A stretch of 64,000 bases of DNA from Erpobdella octoculata (GCA_963978895.1 OZ022238.1:48920105-48984104); one strand, 5' to 3'; shown: positions 10,991 to 24,517, numbered from the stretch's first letter. Notes: generated by a model from the sequence alone, not told the origin. Made by a program: numbers and translations.

Positions 10991-13298
10991 ATGGGAAGAT
11001 TAAAAAGTCTGGATAGAACTGTTTCATTTGTTCCAGTTTTGATTTATGGTTCACGTTTTTTGTTTGTTTTTTTAATCCATAAATTAGTCAAGTTTATGAT
11101 TACATTTCTAATAGGGTAAGCTTCTCAAAATTCCCTTCTTGTTCGGTAAACCTGTGTCGATCTTCTGACATCGAGAAGATGATCGGGGTTCTGGTAAACG
11201 TAAACTTGTAACTTTGGGATTTTTTGCTCGTTTCGAAGCATTGGAATGGATTTGGTTTATTTCTCTCTTTTTTTCCAATTTTCTTTTCCATCGATTTGTT
11301 TTCTTGGAGTTGATTGTTTTCTTTTTCTGCATTAGTGGTTTGTTTTTATGTTTCAATAGATGGAGAATACAGTTTTATTTCATTATAACGATTTAAAAAA
11401 AAAGTATATAAAACCATAAATAATAACAAAAAAAAGATAAAATCATATAATCTTGCATAAAAAAAACTAATAAAAGTAAAAAATGTCATTAAAAAAATGT
11501 AGCTATTCATTTAATCTTCATATTTAACTCGCTCTTTTCAACACTGCTTGAGTAGAAAGTAGACAATTTTGCACTAGAGATACTGTTATTTTCAATTATC
11601 ATGAAATAATTTCGCCCCCATAGATGAAGATAAACTCGTGCATATCTTTGTTATTTTATCTTTGTTTTTCCTTGCACCTGTAATTTATTACTATCGTCTC
11701 AATCCTCCGATTCACCTCATCCGACGCAGGTTGGTTTGAGAGCAGTTCGGATAGCGACTGGAAAGAATCTGAAACTTTATTAAAAAAAAGAAGAATAAAG
11801 ATGTTCTCAGTTCGGTAGATTTCCAACTTAGTTAATTATTCATAACGTCTTTCTACCGTAAATCACCCCCAGTCGCTTTTTGCGGAATTTAATCTGTGCG
11901 ATCCCGAAGTACCACAGCTGTGTGACCCCTTGTTATGTTCTGTCAGGGCTATAAGGTCACGCCTACCCATTTTCCCGACAAGGAAATCAGAAAAAACGGT
12001 CGGACCTTGTTGTTTTTTTTTTTATCGGAGCGGATGAGGTCGCGTTTCGAAACTCCTTAGCTTAATTTTTTTTCTTATTTCCTGCCACATCTGGACAATC
12101 GATACATCTTACTGATTTCATAGCGGTTCTTATGCGTTCGATTCAAAATTGTTTAAATTAAATACGAGATTCAGAATTGGAAGTAATTTTTAGAACCGGA
12201 TTTCTTATGCATGTGGCTTAAAATTATTTAAATTAAATAAGAGATTTGGAATAGAATGTTAATTTTAGAACCTGATTACGACAATATCAAATTAGTTTTT
12301 CGTTTCTTTTGCTTCTGTACGAGTATTTCATGTTTTTATAACTAATGGTAAGAGGCAAGCCAGATTTCCTATTGGTCAGTTAATTCTCTCTCTCTCTCTT
12401 TATATTTAAAGAATTGTTTATGATTTCTCGATGAAATTTGCATTTAATTAATTCTTTTACGTTTCGTTTATTTCGAGTAATTCAAATCGATGACGAATTC
12501 CCGATAATTACACGATTGGACGTCCGTTCTGATGATGTCCCGAGTCACACCCGTCTCCTGATGTGCGTTCAATTCTTGCTAATTTTTTCTTCTTTTTTCT
12601 TGTTTCTAATTATTAACCTCCGTTCTGTCTATTAATTAACGGTTGCGGGTTTTATTCGACATCCGATGCTTCTCGAAGTTTCATTAAGTCTTAACAAAAG
12701 CATTTGAAAATTTTTAAAGTGGCCTTGAAATCTGCTAGCGATGCCCAAGGTCACCAAACAGGTGAGGAATCAATGAAAATGTCAAAATTTATTATTCCCT
12801 TAAAGGGAATGAATACCTTTATAAATTGAAAGTTAGTAACTGCATGGGTGGTGGGCTTCTTTGTTTATTCCCGGGATTGGTTGGGATGGGTGAATGATTT
12901 TGAATCGGGTCGTCTCATTTTTTTTTTAATTCAGCCGTGAAGGCGTGTGATTTGTCTTCATTTGAAACTTGTTTCTCTAGTTGTTATAATTACTATATAT
13001 ATATATATATGGTAGGTTCTTTTTAACTGCATTATTAATTAATAAAATAGAATTGGCATTCCCGAAGTATTTCATCTTTTTATTCACAAAACTCTTTTGT
13101 GGCTTTCGTTCGATGAAATTAAAATTTTTATTTTATTTTATTGTTGTTATGAAAGAAAATAAAACTATATTGTAGCTAAACTTAAATCGCTAACAATGAT
13201 TGTTCGATGAATAAACGAAATTTGAATTGAGAATTAATAAATTTGCTCAACGAATTTTGGAATGCCTTTGAATTGTTTGTCGTTTGTGTCTTTCCCAT
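10991..13298. other. Intergenic between convergent PAIP2 and VPS51
   Basis: Presumably holds the 3' ends of both genes. No other gene was recognised. Short CT and TA microsatellites occur at 12386-12400 and 12993-13010. A TTTATTTTATTTTATT tract (about 13128-13143) could supply the AATAAA signal of VPS51 on the minus strand. Confidence 0.5.
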
Positions 13299-16200
13299 TC
13301 ATCCTCTTTCACAGATCAACTCGATCACCTGTAGGCAACATTTGTATGATTTAATAACAGTTACTTCACAATAATAATAATAATATTCATCCATTCAATT
13401 AAATTTATGAAATTCAATTGCATAATAAATTCATCTCGAGGCTTGGCACTGATTATTTGGAAGAGAAAAATCTTATAGGAGACGCATTGTCATGGTGACA
13501 CGGAAAGTCATTTGACTCTCGGCGTTAATTTTGAATGTCGTTTACATGAATGAACTTCAGGAATGAATTTTGAACGCAGTTCAACAGAAATGGACAAAAC
13601 ATTAAACCCTTTATACGTGGGAATCCGACGTTGCGTAGAAAGAATTTGCATTAAATTATGCACGCCTTTGTCCCGTTCGCCGCGACTGACGATTAAAAAA
13701 TGCACAAACAAATTCGTTTTAGTTTGCTTTGAATGAGTTAGTTGGAAGCCATCGTTAAGTTGACACTCACGCTAGTTTCCATGGCTACTGGGTCCAGGCA
13801 ACGGTGAATGGTGCTGCTGATGATCTCATCGAGAAGCAAGTGGATGAGGCTGAGATTGTATAACGAGAATCAAATCATTTATATTTATTAGTTACAAACC
13901 ATTTATATTTATTAGTTACAAACCATTTATATTTATTAGTTACAAGCCATTTATATTTATTAGTTACAAACCATTTATATTTATCAGTTACAAACCATTA
14001 ATATTTATTAGTTACAAACCATTTATATTGATTAGTTACAAACCGTTTATATTTATTAGTTACAAACCATTTATATTTATTAGTTACAAACCATTTATAT
14101 TTATTAGTTACAAATCATTTATATTTATTAGTTACAAACCATTTATATTTATTAGTTACAAACCATTTATATTTATTAGTTACAAACCATTTATATTTAT
14201 TGGTTACAAACCATTTATATTTATTAGTTACAAACCATTAATATTTATTAGTTACAAACCATTTATATTGATTAGTTACAAACCATTTATATTTATTAGT
14301 TACAATTATTAATAATAATAATTAGTAAAATATATTTACAATAATTAGTAATTTATATATTTATTTACACTATTAGTAACTTATATATTTATTTACAATC
14401 ACAAACACATTGAAATGTGAACGTAAAAAAAATTTGAATCTTTAATAAGTGTCTCACTTTTCGTCATGCACGAATCTCCAGAGGTAGAGCTGGAGATAGT
14501 GGCAATCAACCTGGATCTGTTGCAGGCCGTACCTGCCGAAGGTCTTCAGGCGCACGCATTCCAATAAGGTCTTTTGTTATAAAAATATATATATATATAT
14601 ACGCTGGAGTTAATATATGCATTTTTTACCGAATAGAAACTCTATGGGTATATTTCTTAAATTGGGATGTAAATTTAATAACAGTTTGAAAATTATTTTT
14701 AAATAGTTATTTACATAAAAATACATTGCAAAATGTTAAAAAATAATATTACTAATATAATAAATTATAACATTGCAATCCATGTAATTAATGCTAAGCT
14801 TATTTGTGTTTCTTATTATATAATTTATGCAAATAATTTCTTATAAGTAATAAATTAAATAAAATTCTTGCTGCCTAATAAATAAGTTGAAGAATAAAAA
14901 AAACCTTGAGACTGATTTTGATGATTCCAGTCATGATGGACACTTTGGTGAAGTCGACAGGACTGAAGATCTCGATCTTCTCGTAGAACAGCTTCTGAAT
15001 GTTGCTCATCAGACTGGCATCCATCGTACTGGATGGAATGGCGAGGATGATGATGATGATGACAAATTATGTTATCGGGGAGACTTGTTATTATATTATA
15101 AATTCCTACAGATAGATTCATACGTTATTACGACAGATCAATTCTACTGTCACGACAATAACTGGAGTTGTCCATTGTAAATGTTGATTTAAACTTTTCA
15201 TTTTAAACTTTACAATTATTCGTATTATGCGATTCCCCATTGTTCCAATCCAGTTTCATAGCTGCAGTACCAAAAAGTTATACTTATACTCATTTTACTC
15301 ATCTATCAATCTATCGTTCCATCTCTGCCCAGGTGTCATCGCGAAAACAAACCCCTTCCGTAAAAAAAAGATATACCGACCTCGGTGTATAACTCCACTG
15401 CGATTTTGCTGCCCCTGCACCACCACCACCACCGGTACCGCCGCCTCCTGCCGGGCCGCCGCCAGCAGCCAGAAGACGTGAAGCGAGACTACGTCTAGCC
15501 GTCGAATCGCTGAGACGCTCAGTCCTTGCCCCCTCCTCGAAGAGCTGACCCACTACCCGGTCGACACTTGAAACGTCTTCTATGACTCGCTTCATGACCG
15601 CCCTGACCGTTCTCGGCTCTATGGTACTCAAACAATCCCTGGTCTCGACGCTCTTGCGGAGCATCTGAGAAGAATATATATATATATATTTTTTTTTTAA
15701 TGATATTTTGTATTATTAGATGAATATTTATACATTTTTGTGCAAGAAAATTCAAACCTGCGATATAGCCGATCCTTGAACTTTGACATAATGATTGAGA
15801 AGCACCTGAGCCGCAGTTCTCGCCTCTGACGACAGCTGCGACAGAGACAGAGACGATGAGGTACTCGAGTTGTATTCCAATGGAAACTGTTCTTCAACCA
15901 GGGTCAACTGTTTAGGGAAAACTTTAATAACAGTGCATATATATACATACATGTGTGTATGTACGTATATATGCATGTATGTATGTGGGTATGTATGTAT
16001 GAATGTATGTATGTATGTATTTATTATATGTTACGAAAGTTACGAAAAAGTTCTGAAAAGTTTATTTGAAGTGGCCAAGGATATATGCATTCATATAAGG
16101 GTCCATGTACGTACATAAACCTCATTTCACATCAAAAACATTTGTATGCACATGCATTATTGCGCACGAATGTGAATGAGAACCACTCGCCAGGAATCCA

Positions 16201-17852
16201 ATGCTTGATTGTTCCATGTCGAGACACAACCGAGAAGTGATGAGCAGGAGATACGAGGGTACGCTCGATTTCTCTTCCGTTTGCTCGATGAAGTCCTAAT
16301 TTAAATTGTATTTATTAATTTTAAAAAAAAACAAATTGAATAATAATAATAAAAAAAACAAAATTTTATACTAATAAATAAACTAAATTCACTTTATTAA
16401 AGATGACAACGAAAATAAACTAAATTAAACTTATTAAACATTACTACATAAGTAAATTAAATTCACTTTATTAAACATGACTACATAAATAAGCTAAATT
16501 TACTTTATTAAACATGACTACATAAATAAACCAAATTAACACGAAAAAGGTAAATTTTTGACTTTAAACTTGATAAAAAAATTAATCTGATGATGATTAT
16601 TCATGAACGGTCCTCATGGCAAAACAAACCAGTGACGTCTTGACGACGTGTCGGATGAACGCGATCACCAGGTTCTCTCTGACGTCGCGCGAACAGAAGG
16701 AGCTCCTGAAGTAGTACTTCATCGCAAACGTCACGTCCGGATTGATGAAAGCCTGGCGGGTGAGATCGTGTAGTTTTACATCGGAATCGTCATCGCACGA
16801 AAATAAATTCGCTGCACGGCGATTGGATTGGCGTCCTATCAGCTATATGCCCCAAAAGTCATTAAAAAAACTGCGAAAAGTGAAAAAAACAAAAGGTCAG
16901 AGGTTAGAATTCCACTTTTGTAGAATGAACTTTGACAGAGCCAGAGACAGTTCTCGTGCGTGTTGGAACCACACGTTCCACTCGCCGGCAACGCGCGTGC
17001 ATCCAAAATCGAAACGCGTCAAGGAAAGGTGGAAAATTTTATTGCTGCCACCGACGACGAGTCATTTTCCTGGCCGGGTCAAACTACTCACCTGCAAGTT
17101 CCAGAGCACGGATTTAACTTGCTCGACAATGGAGGATTGCAGCTGCTTCACCATGCCGCCGAGGTTCAGGTTGCTCCCCTCTCCGAACTGACTCCCCCCC
17201 TTCAGGTTGGACAATGATCCGCCCGTGTCCGCAAAGTGGTGCTTGTTTGTGCCCGAACTTCTCGAAGATGCCAAGTTCTGTCTGATATCGGTCAAGCAGT
17301 CTGAATGAAGTAGGCAGATAGATGAATGAAAAACAAAAAAGAGATGGATGGTTACATCATCATCATCATCAACATTTATTTTTAAAACGTCCCTATTCCA
17401 CACTAGGGTTGGGTTGGAAGCTTATTTTTCCATATCAGGCGCCTCCACAAGTCACGTGGATTAACAAATAGATGAATGGACAGAAGAATGAATAAAAAAA
17501 TCGGCTAACGAACCAGCTAAGTACAGTTGGAGACTCCCTAGATAGTGACTGACTCTTTCTCTGGCTGCCTGCGCCACAAGCTCTGTTCCAGCTCTGTAGC
17601 ATTAAATTAATTATGATAATTATTGGCTAGTATTGTAGCGGATTCAACTTATGAATGGGTAAGTTATAAATAATAAATGTTAACTGGTTACATTTAAAGA
17701 GTTACATAAAATGACGAAACTACTAGCATTACAATATTTAGTTAAGCTATAAAACAAAAGCTATATTTAGACCTGTTAAAATTGTTTTCGATTTAAGCTG
17801 AATTAAAAAATTATATTTAGATGAAACAATGGTCATTATTATTATTATTATA

Positions 17853-17896
<44 letters not shown>

Positions 17897-20800
17897 AAGT
17901 ACCTAAGTCTCTAATTAAAAATGACAGAGCACAAATAGATTAAAAAATATATTTACGATTTTATCGTCTGTCCCTGGGCTTTTACCCCTCCCCCTACTTC
18001 AGCAATGCTCAATACTGAATTGAATACATTGTATAAACAAGCGATAGAAGTTTTGGTGTTCGTAGAAAAAGTCTTTGAATGAGAATTACCTAGAGAAATC
18101 GGAATCAGGTAGGAGCTTGTTCATGGCTTGAAGTCTTCTGTGGAATCTATCGAGAGCTCTCACCAGTATCGTATTGTCACCTGTACTTTTCTGAACGTTT
18201 ACAAGCCAGAGATTATTATCAACCTGCTATCAATTAATCTATTCAAGAACAATGATAAAACCCTGTTAATGAGATTTTGAGCACAAATACGAAAAAGACA
18301 AATAATTAATAAAAATCCGACACCAGAATAGCACCGTGACAGAAATAAAACAGGGAAGGTATTTTTACTATTTTTTATTTTCAACCCTCTGAAACCAGCG
18401 ACCTACAGTATCGAACAGATTAATTGAAACAAGATGAAATTTTTTATAAACTCTTTTATCTGTCATTAGACATTATTAAATCCCTCAACCAATCACAAAA
18501 CATGTGCTACACACTGCGCAACGCTTGCTAGACTGTGTTAAGAAGTACACAACTGACAGTGTTGTCATTGTTACAAATAATAAAAATATTGCCAAAGCAA
18601 GAAATGCAAAAAAAAATTTTTTGTTTCAACTAATCTGTTCGATACTGTATAACGAGAGCCGTCTATGAATGTTTCTTTTACGATCGCTGTGCAAATACGG
18701 CACAAGATTTCATTTGATTGTATTTTATAGTTATCTCTTAAGTTCATACATAATGATCATCATCAGTACCTCCAGCTGTAGTCTTCTTCTAACATAGTCA
18801 AAGTATTTTTCCATCAATTCGTTTACGAATTGAACCAGCCTTTTCAAAGCTATGGCATCCAGTTCGACGCTGTTAACATAAGTTTTATATTTGAACTATT
18901 TATTATTATAATTTATTTAATAATTCATTATTTATTATATTGCATTAACATAATTAATTCAAGTACATTCTTATTTTGTCACAATATTTACATAAAATTT
19001 GATTATATTTTATAGTTATCTAATTTTATCACATTATTTACACTACATTATTATTAAACCCATCATCATCACATCATTGAGAAAAAAAAGTATATGAAGT
19101 TGAACTTCTGGTAACTCTACCACCACCGAGGCTAAAACAAAAAGTGCAAATAGGCTAGCATATTGGCCCGATAAATAGCCACCAGCATGCACAGCAATGC
19201 CCACTCAAAACATTGATTAAGAGCTGCCTCACTACATAATTAAACTTAAGTTAGATTCCTGTGAAAATATAAACACCACAGCATAGATGCAAGCGCAATA
19301 ACTAAAACAATTTTTTTCAAAAACAAAATTTAACCATTGCCACAGAAAATGAAATTTATAAATATTTTTCCTGCACCATGGTTAGTCAAGTTTGTTATAC
19401 CTCTGACCAATGAAAAAGCGAGTGAGATGTTATTCTTTCAAAAGACATTACCTAAATGTAGCAATCCTATACAAATCCAAAGGATCTAATAGAAAACTAA
19501 ATGAATATAATTGTTTGTTATTGTCACATTCATCATGATGTAAATTAAATTAAATACTATTTGAAAAATAATAAATAATGTTAGCAATCAATAGCAGTCT
19601 GCCTAAGAAGTTTCATCAAAATTAGAAAAATCTAAAGAAATTCATATTTTTCTGACTAAAAATAACCCTGGGGGTTTCATGTGAATCAGTGTTGTCCACG
19701 GGTCAGGCCGGGCTGTGGACAACTCTGAGGTTAATAGTCAATAGAACTATTTGGTGGTGGTGTAGCTGTAGAGTCTTCAGCCTGTAGTACTCTTAGGTAC
19801 CAAGTTCAAGTACAACGGTGGATATACCCGTCTATAATGTGTAACTCCCTTAAGAACAGAGTTAACTTTAACTGTTCAATTTTTCTATTCAGCTTTTCAC
19901 CCATGTGTTTCTGCTGAGCCAAATGCAAGTGAGGCACTGGTTACAGCTGCCTATATCTTAGTTGTCTTGAAGCGGATTGGTCAATGCTAATTGACGTCGC
20001 TATGATAAAACTCAAACTTTAATATTTTAAACTAGTTATTTCTTGTGATGCAAGTGCTTAAACACTTACTCAGCTTTCGATAGGTTGATATAAATGGATG
20101 GCATCGTGATTAAGATTTAAAACATTACAGTTTTTTCAAAAACATTCAAATGATGTTACCGCGGTGGGATCTAAAACATACAGAAATGTGCATGCATGGT
20201 GACATTAATATTGTACACACGCAAAATATTCACTGCATCTCTAATGTCGCAATTATTCAAATTTTTCATACGCTACAAATTAAAATTACGTCATTTGTCA
20301 TTATAATGTCATCAAAAAAACCATCGCCATAGCTACAAAGTCGCCACAAACCACTTACTCTTCCTGGTGCCTGTTGAGAAACATGTCATTGTAGGAAGCA
20401 ACAACAAGGCAGATGTTGCTGAGGAAACCGTTGCAGCCGCAATCGATGAACTCCAGCACGTCCTGCGAAACATCGACAGAAATACCATCGTTATTTTCAA
20501 ACACCGATAACGACTATGACGACGACGATGATGATGATGATGATAATGTGGCTGTGCTGATGATGATGATGATGATGTGGTTGTGTTGATGTTGATGATG
20601 ATGAAGGAAATAATAGTGGTATGGACATAAAACAGGTAAACATGATGATCAAGGCTAAAACATTGAATGGCGCCACAAATGTGGCAATAATTTTTTTTTT
20701 ATCGGAACAAAGACGTGGAAGTAGTGCATTGTTAACCACCATGAAATGAAGAGTTTCCAAGTTCTGTTCACCGGGGCTTTCGCTTTCATTTTCTATGCTC

Positions 20801-23662
20801 GTCTCGCAGAGTTTCAATTGCAATTCCAAAGTTTTCAAGTCGGTATCAATCTTTTCTCTTGCCCTGGTTGAGCGTGAAAGAGTGTAAATGAACAGGTGAA
20901 AGAGTGTAAATGAACAGGTGAAAGAGTGTAAATGAACAGGTGAAGGAGTGTAAATGAACAGGTAAAGGAGTGTAAATGAACAGGTGAAAAAGTGTAAATG
21001 AACAGGTGAGGAAGTGTAAATAAAAAGGTGAAAGAGTGTGAATGAACAGGTGAAGGAGTGTAAATGAACAGGTGAAGGAAAGTAAATAAAAAGGTGAAAA
21101 AGTGTAAGATAATAAGTGAGTGAGTAATCAAGCTAATGTACATGCAGTGTGCGAATAAGCAAATAAATAAAATAAATAAATAACTGGGCCAAAAATTCTT
21201 CACAGAGTTCCTCAGCAGGTTCATTGAGTTGAAGTAGCAAGTCTACAGATTCAGCTAACTGCTTGGGATTGCACTGTAATCAAAATGAGGATATAAATAG
21301 ACACGCCTTCTTATCTTATCAAGTGTATTTTTAAACTGCATATAAACAGCATAATATTACAGCCCTTATGTGCCAGATTCATCTAGTGCCGCCTCTTAAG
21401 TTTTAAAATCTCCTAATTTTTTCCTTTTTCTCCATAGAAAAACTTATGTTTCATGAAATAATTACCCCCCTTCCTTACGTCTTTTTTTCTGAACTGGGCC
21501 CTCAGCCTAGAGACGAGCTCGCGGACGATGTTGGTACAGTCCCCCTGTATGCCCTGAAATGATGGCATGTGCTGGTACTGGTGGAGGACTTTGCGTGCCT
21601 TTATGTGGTACCTGTGCATAATTGATGATATCACACTGGTGACAACTGATATTTAATTAATTAATATTATAATAAGCATAATCAAGTATATACAACATAC
21701 ATACATACATACATACATACATACATACATACATACATACATACATACATACATACATACATACATACATACATACATACAAACATACATACATACATTT
21801 ATATATTTCTATATACACATCCCAAATTACCTGACAGCTTGCCCATATTGCTCCCGATCTATGCACTTTTGCAGTTTATTAGGAAGATCAAACAAGAACT
21901 GAAGCTAGAAGTATAAAAAATATATATTGATCTTATTATAACTAAATATAAAAATAATTTTTTAAATTTTATTAACCGAATAGAATCGAGTGACTTATTG
22001 TCCAAGAACACGATTTATTCACATAAGGTAATAAATAATTAGTTATAATAAAAAAACTTAATATAAAATATGGCATCACATGCTAATTACCATTAAAACT
22101 TTTTATAATATGGAGAATGTACTTATGATGGTTTCTATAAACAATTGCAATGCATCCATCCATCCATATTTTTTTTAAATAGGCACAATACAATGATTTA
22201 ATAATTAATAATACTTGCAATTTTCTTGGAACAAAAAACTATCTTGATTTCTCTCATTTCAATTGATTCTAAATAATAAAAAAATATTCTACAGCTAAAC
22301 AAACAAAAAATGTTTACTTTCATTAGCAGGGTATGAACCCCGGACAATTTGGTTATCTGCTGACGTCTGTCCTGCAGTGTTGTGCTGATTAGAGAGCTGA
22401 ATTCTGTTATGTCGGACATCTTTCCTGCCAGGCTGTCCATTTCGTCCTCCATCTTTTTGAAATCTGTCTTCATCTAACGTTTCGTTCAGATTAACACATT
22501 AGCTTTTCTCACAGTCATACACAATTTGTTGCATTTTAACATAACAGCTATCATCCTAAATAGTTAAAAAGTGTCAAAGTTTTCAGAATTTTATATCGAA
22601 AAGCAAAGAATGTCATTATGTTTAGACATGTAACATGTATACTCCCCACTATCTAAACAACAACATAACATACTCCCCATTATCTAAACAACAACATAAC
22701 ATACTCCCCATCATCTAAACAACAACATAACATAGTCCCCATCATCTAAACAACAACATAACATACTCCCCATTATCTAAACCACAACATAATATACTCC
22801 CCATTATCTAAACAACAACATAACATACTCCCTATTATCTAAACCACAACATAATATACTCCCCATTATCTAAACAACAACATAATATACTCCCCATTAT
22901 CTAAACAACAACATAATATACTCCCATTAAATCATTGAAAACATATAACCCTCTTTTTGAACCATTCACATTTTTTAATTGACTGACTTTTCTAATGGTG
23001 TCCGTCGCACTTATAAATTTGTTGTAGTTTTCATAGACAAGAGTCTGCATGTCGCTGTCCAGCGTCCTTATGTTTCTAACCATTTCCTGTTCCTTTTCTA
23101 CAAGCTCTGTAAGAGTCTTTTCCTGATGATGAAAAAGATGAAAATAATAATGGTTGGCCATTTATTTTATATTGCAGTTATGAAAAAATGCTACTACAAA
23201 ATATAAAATGTTATTAGAAAATAAAAATTCTAGTAACAAATAAAAAATGCTAGTACAACACTAAAAAATATTAGCGCAACAAATACACATGAATAAATAA
23301 TGAATGTATTTAATTAATTATTGTTTGACAGAAATAATAAGACTGGAAGGAATGGTGGGATACTTTTAGCAATTTGTTGAGATATAACTCTGGTTCAAAA
23401 TTTGATCCATCGATGTCACACGGTCCACCGTCAATATCATTATTAATGCCGGTTATCTGCTTTTGGTATGCATTTTGTTGAGAATTACCAACATCAGTAG
23501 AGATTCCATAATATGATTTAAGCAGATCCCTCTGCCGCCTACCACCGTCTGAAAGTATTTTTTTAAATAAATCTAAATATCCATGCAAATTTATGATGGT
23601 TGGAAACAATAAAATTGTATTGCAAAAAAGCACAGACCATCTTTCGACGAATCAGAAGCCAT
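13299..23662 (-). CDS. VPS51: VPS51, subunit of the GARP/EARP tethering complexes
   Basis: VPS51 is shared by GARP (with VPS52, 53, 54) and EARP and tethers endosome-derived vesicles at the trans-Golgi or recycling endosomes. Twenty-one exons (minus strand, 5' to 3'): 23662-23638, 23548-23364, 23122-22988, 22473-22318, 21904-21831, 21611-21479, 21273-21185, 20863-20740 (3' end uncertain), 20462-20359, 18869-18770, 18190-18090, 17593-17514, 17300-17092, 16752-16630, 16295-16191, 15907-15758, 15664-15381, 15028-14905, 14570-14458, 13849-13771, 13328-13299. This gives 840 aa (human about 780). Diagnostic parts: [11 protein letters not shown] (about 17-27), then [21 protein letters not shown] [20 protein letters not shown] in exon 3, [10 protein letters not shown] in exon 4, [13 protein letters not shown] then [10 protein letters not shown] across exons 16-17, and the invariant C-terminus ICERG. 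Exon 17 carries a Gly-rich insertion. Exon 8 could end at 20740 or 20737; a better-looking donor at 20771 gives the wrong phase. The intron after exon 15 appears to be GC-AG. Confidence 0.95.
13863..14308 (+). repeat. 24-bp minisatellite in VPS51 intron 19
   Basis: About 18 units of ACCATTTATATTTATTAGTT plus ACAA, very homogeneous. The 94-codon open frame over it is a consequence of the 24-bp period. Confidence 0.92.
16370..16540 (+). repeat. 34-bp tandem repeat in a VPS51 intron
   Basis: About four degenerate units containing TTCACTTTATTAAACATGAC followed by TACATAAATAA. Confidence 0.7.
17834..17895 (+). repeat. (ATT)n microsatellite in a VPS51 intron
   Basis: Continuous TTA trinucleotide run with one interruption. 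Confidence 0.9.
19687..19727. mobile_element. 41-bp hAT-like inverted-end element in VPS51 intron 9
   Basis: Starts CAGTGTTGTCCAC and ends GTGGACAACTCTG, inverted with one mismatch. The flanks ATGTGAAT and AGGTTAAT agree at six of eight positions, as expected for an old target duplication. Its core word GGGTCAGGCCGGGC resembles the G-rich blocks at 6.5-7.3 kb. Confidence 0.5.
19738..19995 (+). mobile_element. Possible tRNA-derived SINE
   Basis: GGTGTAGCTGTAGAG resembles a tRNA-type A box, and AGTTCAAGTAC about 40 bases later resembles a B box. The body ends near AATGCTAATTGACGTCGC. It lies in VPS51 intron 9. The family is not identified. Confidence 0.4.
20866..21110 (-). repeat. 22-bp minisatellite abutting VPS51 exon 8
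   Basis: About eleven units of GTGTAAATGAACAGGTGAAA plus GA. On the transcribed strand each unit is pyrimidine-rich, and the array runs right up to the exon 8 acceptor, so the polypyrimidine tract of that intron is itself repeat sequence. Confidence 0.88.
21697..21800. repeat. (CATA)n microsatellite in VPS51 intron 5
   Basis: About 25 CATA units, one changed to CAAA. Confidence 0.95.
22636..22925 (+). repeat. 31-bp minisatellite in VPS51 intron 3
   Basis: About nine units of ACTCCCCATTATCTAAACAA followed by CAACATAACAT. Confidence 0.9.
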
Positions 23663-23876
23663 TTAATTTAAACAGCTGTAAATAGTGGATAAGAAATGCT
23701 TAAAAGTTAATGTTTCAATTAATCAATAATAATAATTACCAAATGTACAATTTAACTACACTATTGTTTTTGCATATATTTATTGCTAAAAACTTTGATA
23801 TATAAATACATTTGATTACCAAATTGGTAATAGCTGTTTTTTTAGGCTGGAGCTTTTTTGTAAGAGCCAGTGGATT

Positions 23877-24517
23877 CAGAGGCGGCAATTGGGGGGCTGG
23901 GGGACACAGCACTCCTCCCCAAAATTTTGTCTACCAAAAAAAATTTTAATCAGCTCACTTATGCTTAAGTATTTAGATTAGTTGGTAAACGTATTTTTCA
24001 TACATTTTGAATTATATCTACTCAGTAATATCATATATTTCTACTAATATTTTCAATCTTGTAGTGCATTTGGTCTATCCGATCGAGATCGTATAAACTT
24101 TAGCCTCGTGTGCCTGCAAAGACACAACTGGGGGGGGGAACGCAAGCCAAATCGGAGGACCCTGCAATTTTTCCAAATCTGATAAGTTTTTCTTTAAGTG
24201 GGGGGGTGGGAATGCTACATTTATTTTCAATCTATTATGTGCCTATATATTTATATGTTTATACATATCATAAACTTATTTTTTAACATTTGCTTTAACT
24301 GGTTTGAGACTGAGTTTGACTATTTTCAGTTTGCAGTCTTTCTTTTCTATCATTAATACATTTTTAAAGATACCAAAAAAATTGCAGACTGAAGATAGTC
24401 AAAAATATTTTTACTTTTTTCAAACTTGAGCCCCCCCCCCCCCAGGAGTTTTAAGATTCTCCAGGTTAAATTTAAAAAATATTCGTCCCCCAAGGTTTTG
24501 CTGAATCGTCGCCACTG
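23877..24517. mobile_element. hAT-type non-autonomous element, 641 bp
   Basis: Ends CAGAGGCGGCAATT and AATCGTCGCCACTG are inverted relative to each other. The perfect 8-bp duplication AGTGGATT flanks it (23869-23876 and 24518-24525). Its interior (about 24300-24430, GGTTTGAGACTGAGTTTGAC) is shared with the nested element at 59647-60456, so they are one family. It lies between the divergent VPS51 and PEPCK genes. Confidence 0.85.

Noticed and set aside
13700..14310. CRISPR-like regular repeats
   Set aside because: Units are contiguous without unique spacers and lie in an intron of a eukaryotic gene; this is a minisatellite.
14028..14312. 94-codon repeated SYKPFIFI frame
   Set aside because: Direct product of the 24-bp minisatellite in a VPS51 intron; antisense to the gene.
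15311..15481. Plus-strand frame through a CACCAC/GCCGCC tract
   Set aside because: Antisense to the Gly-rich insertion of VPS51 exon 17; no independent gene.
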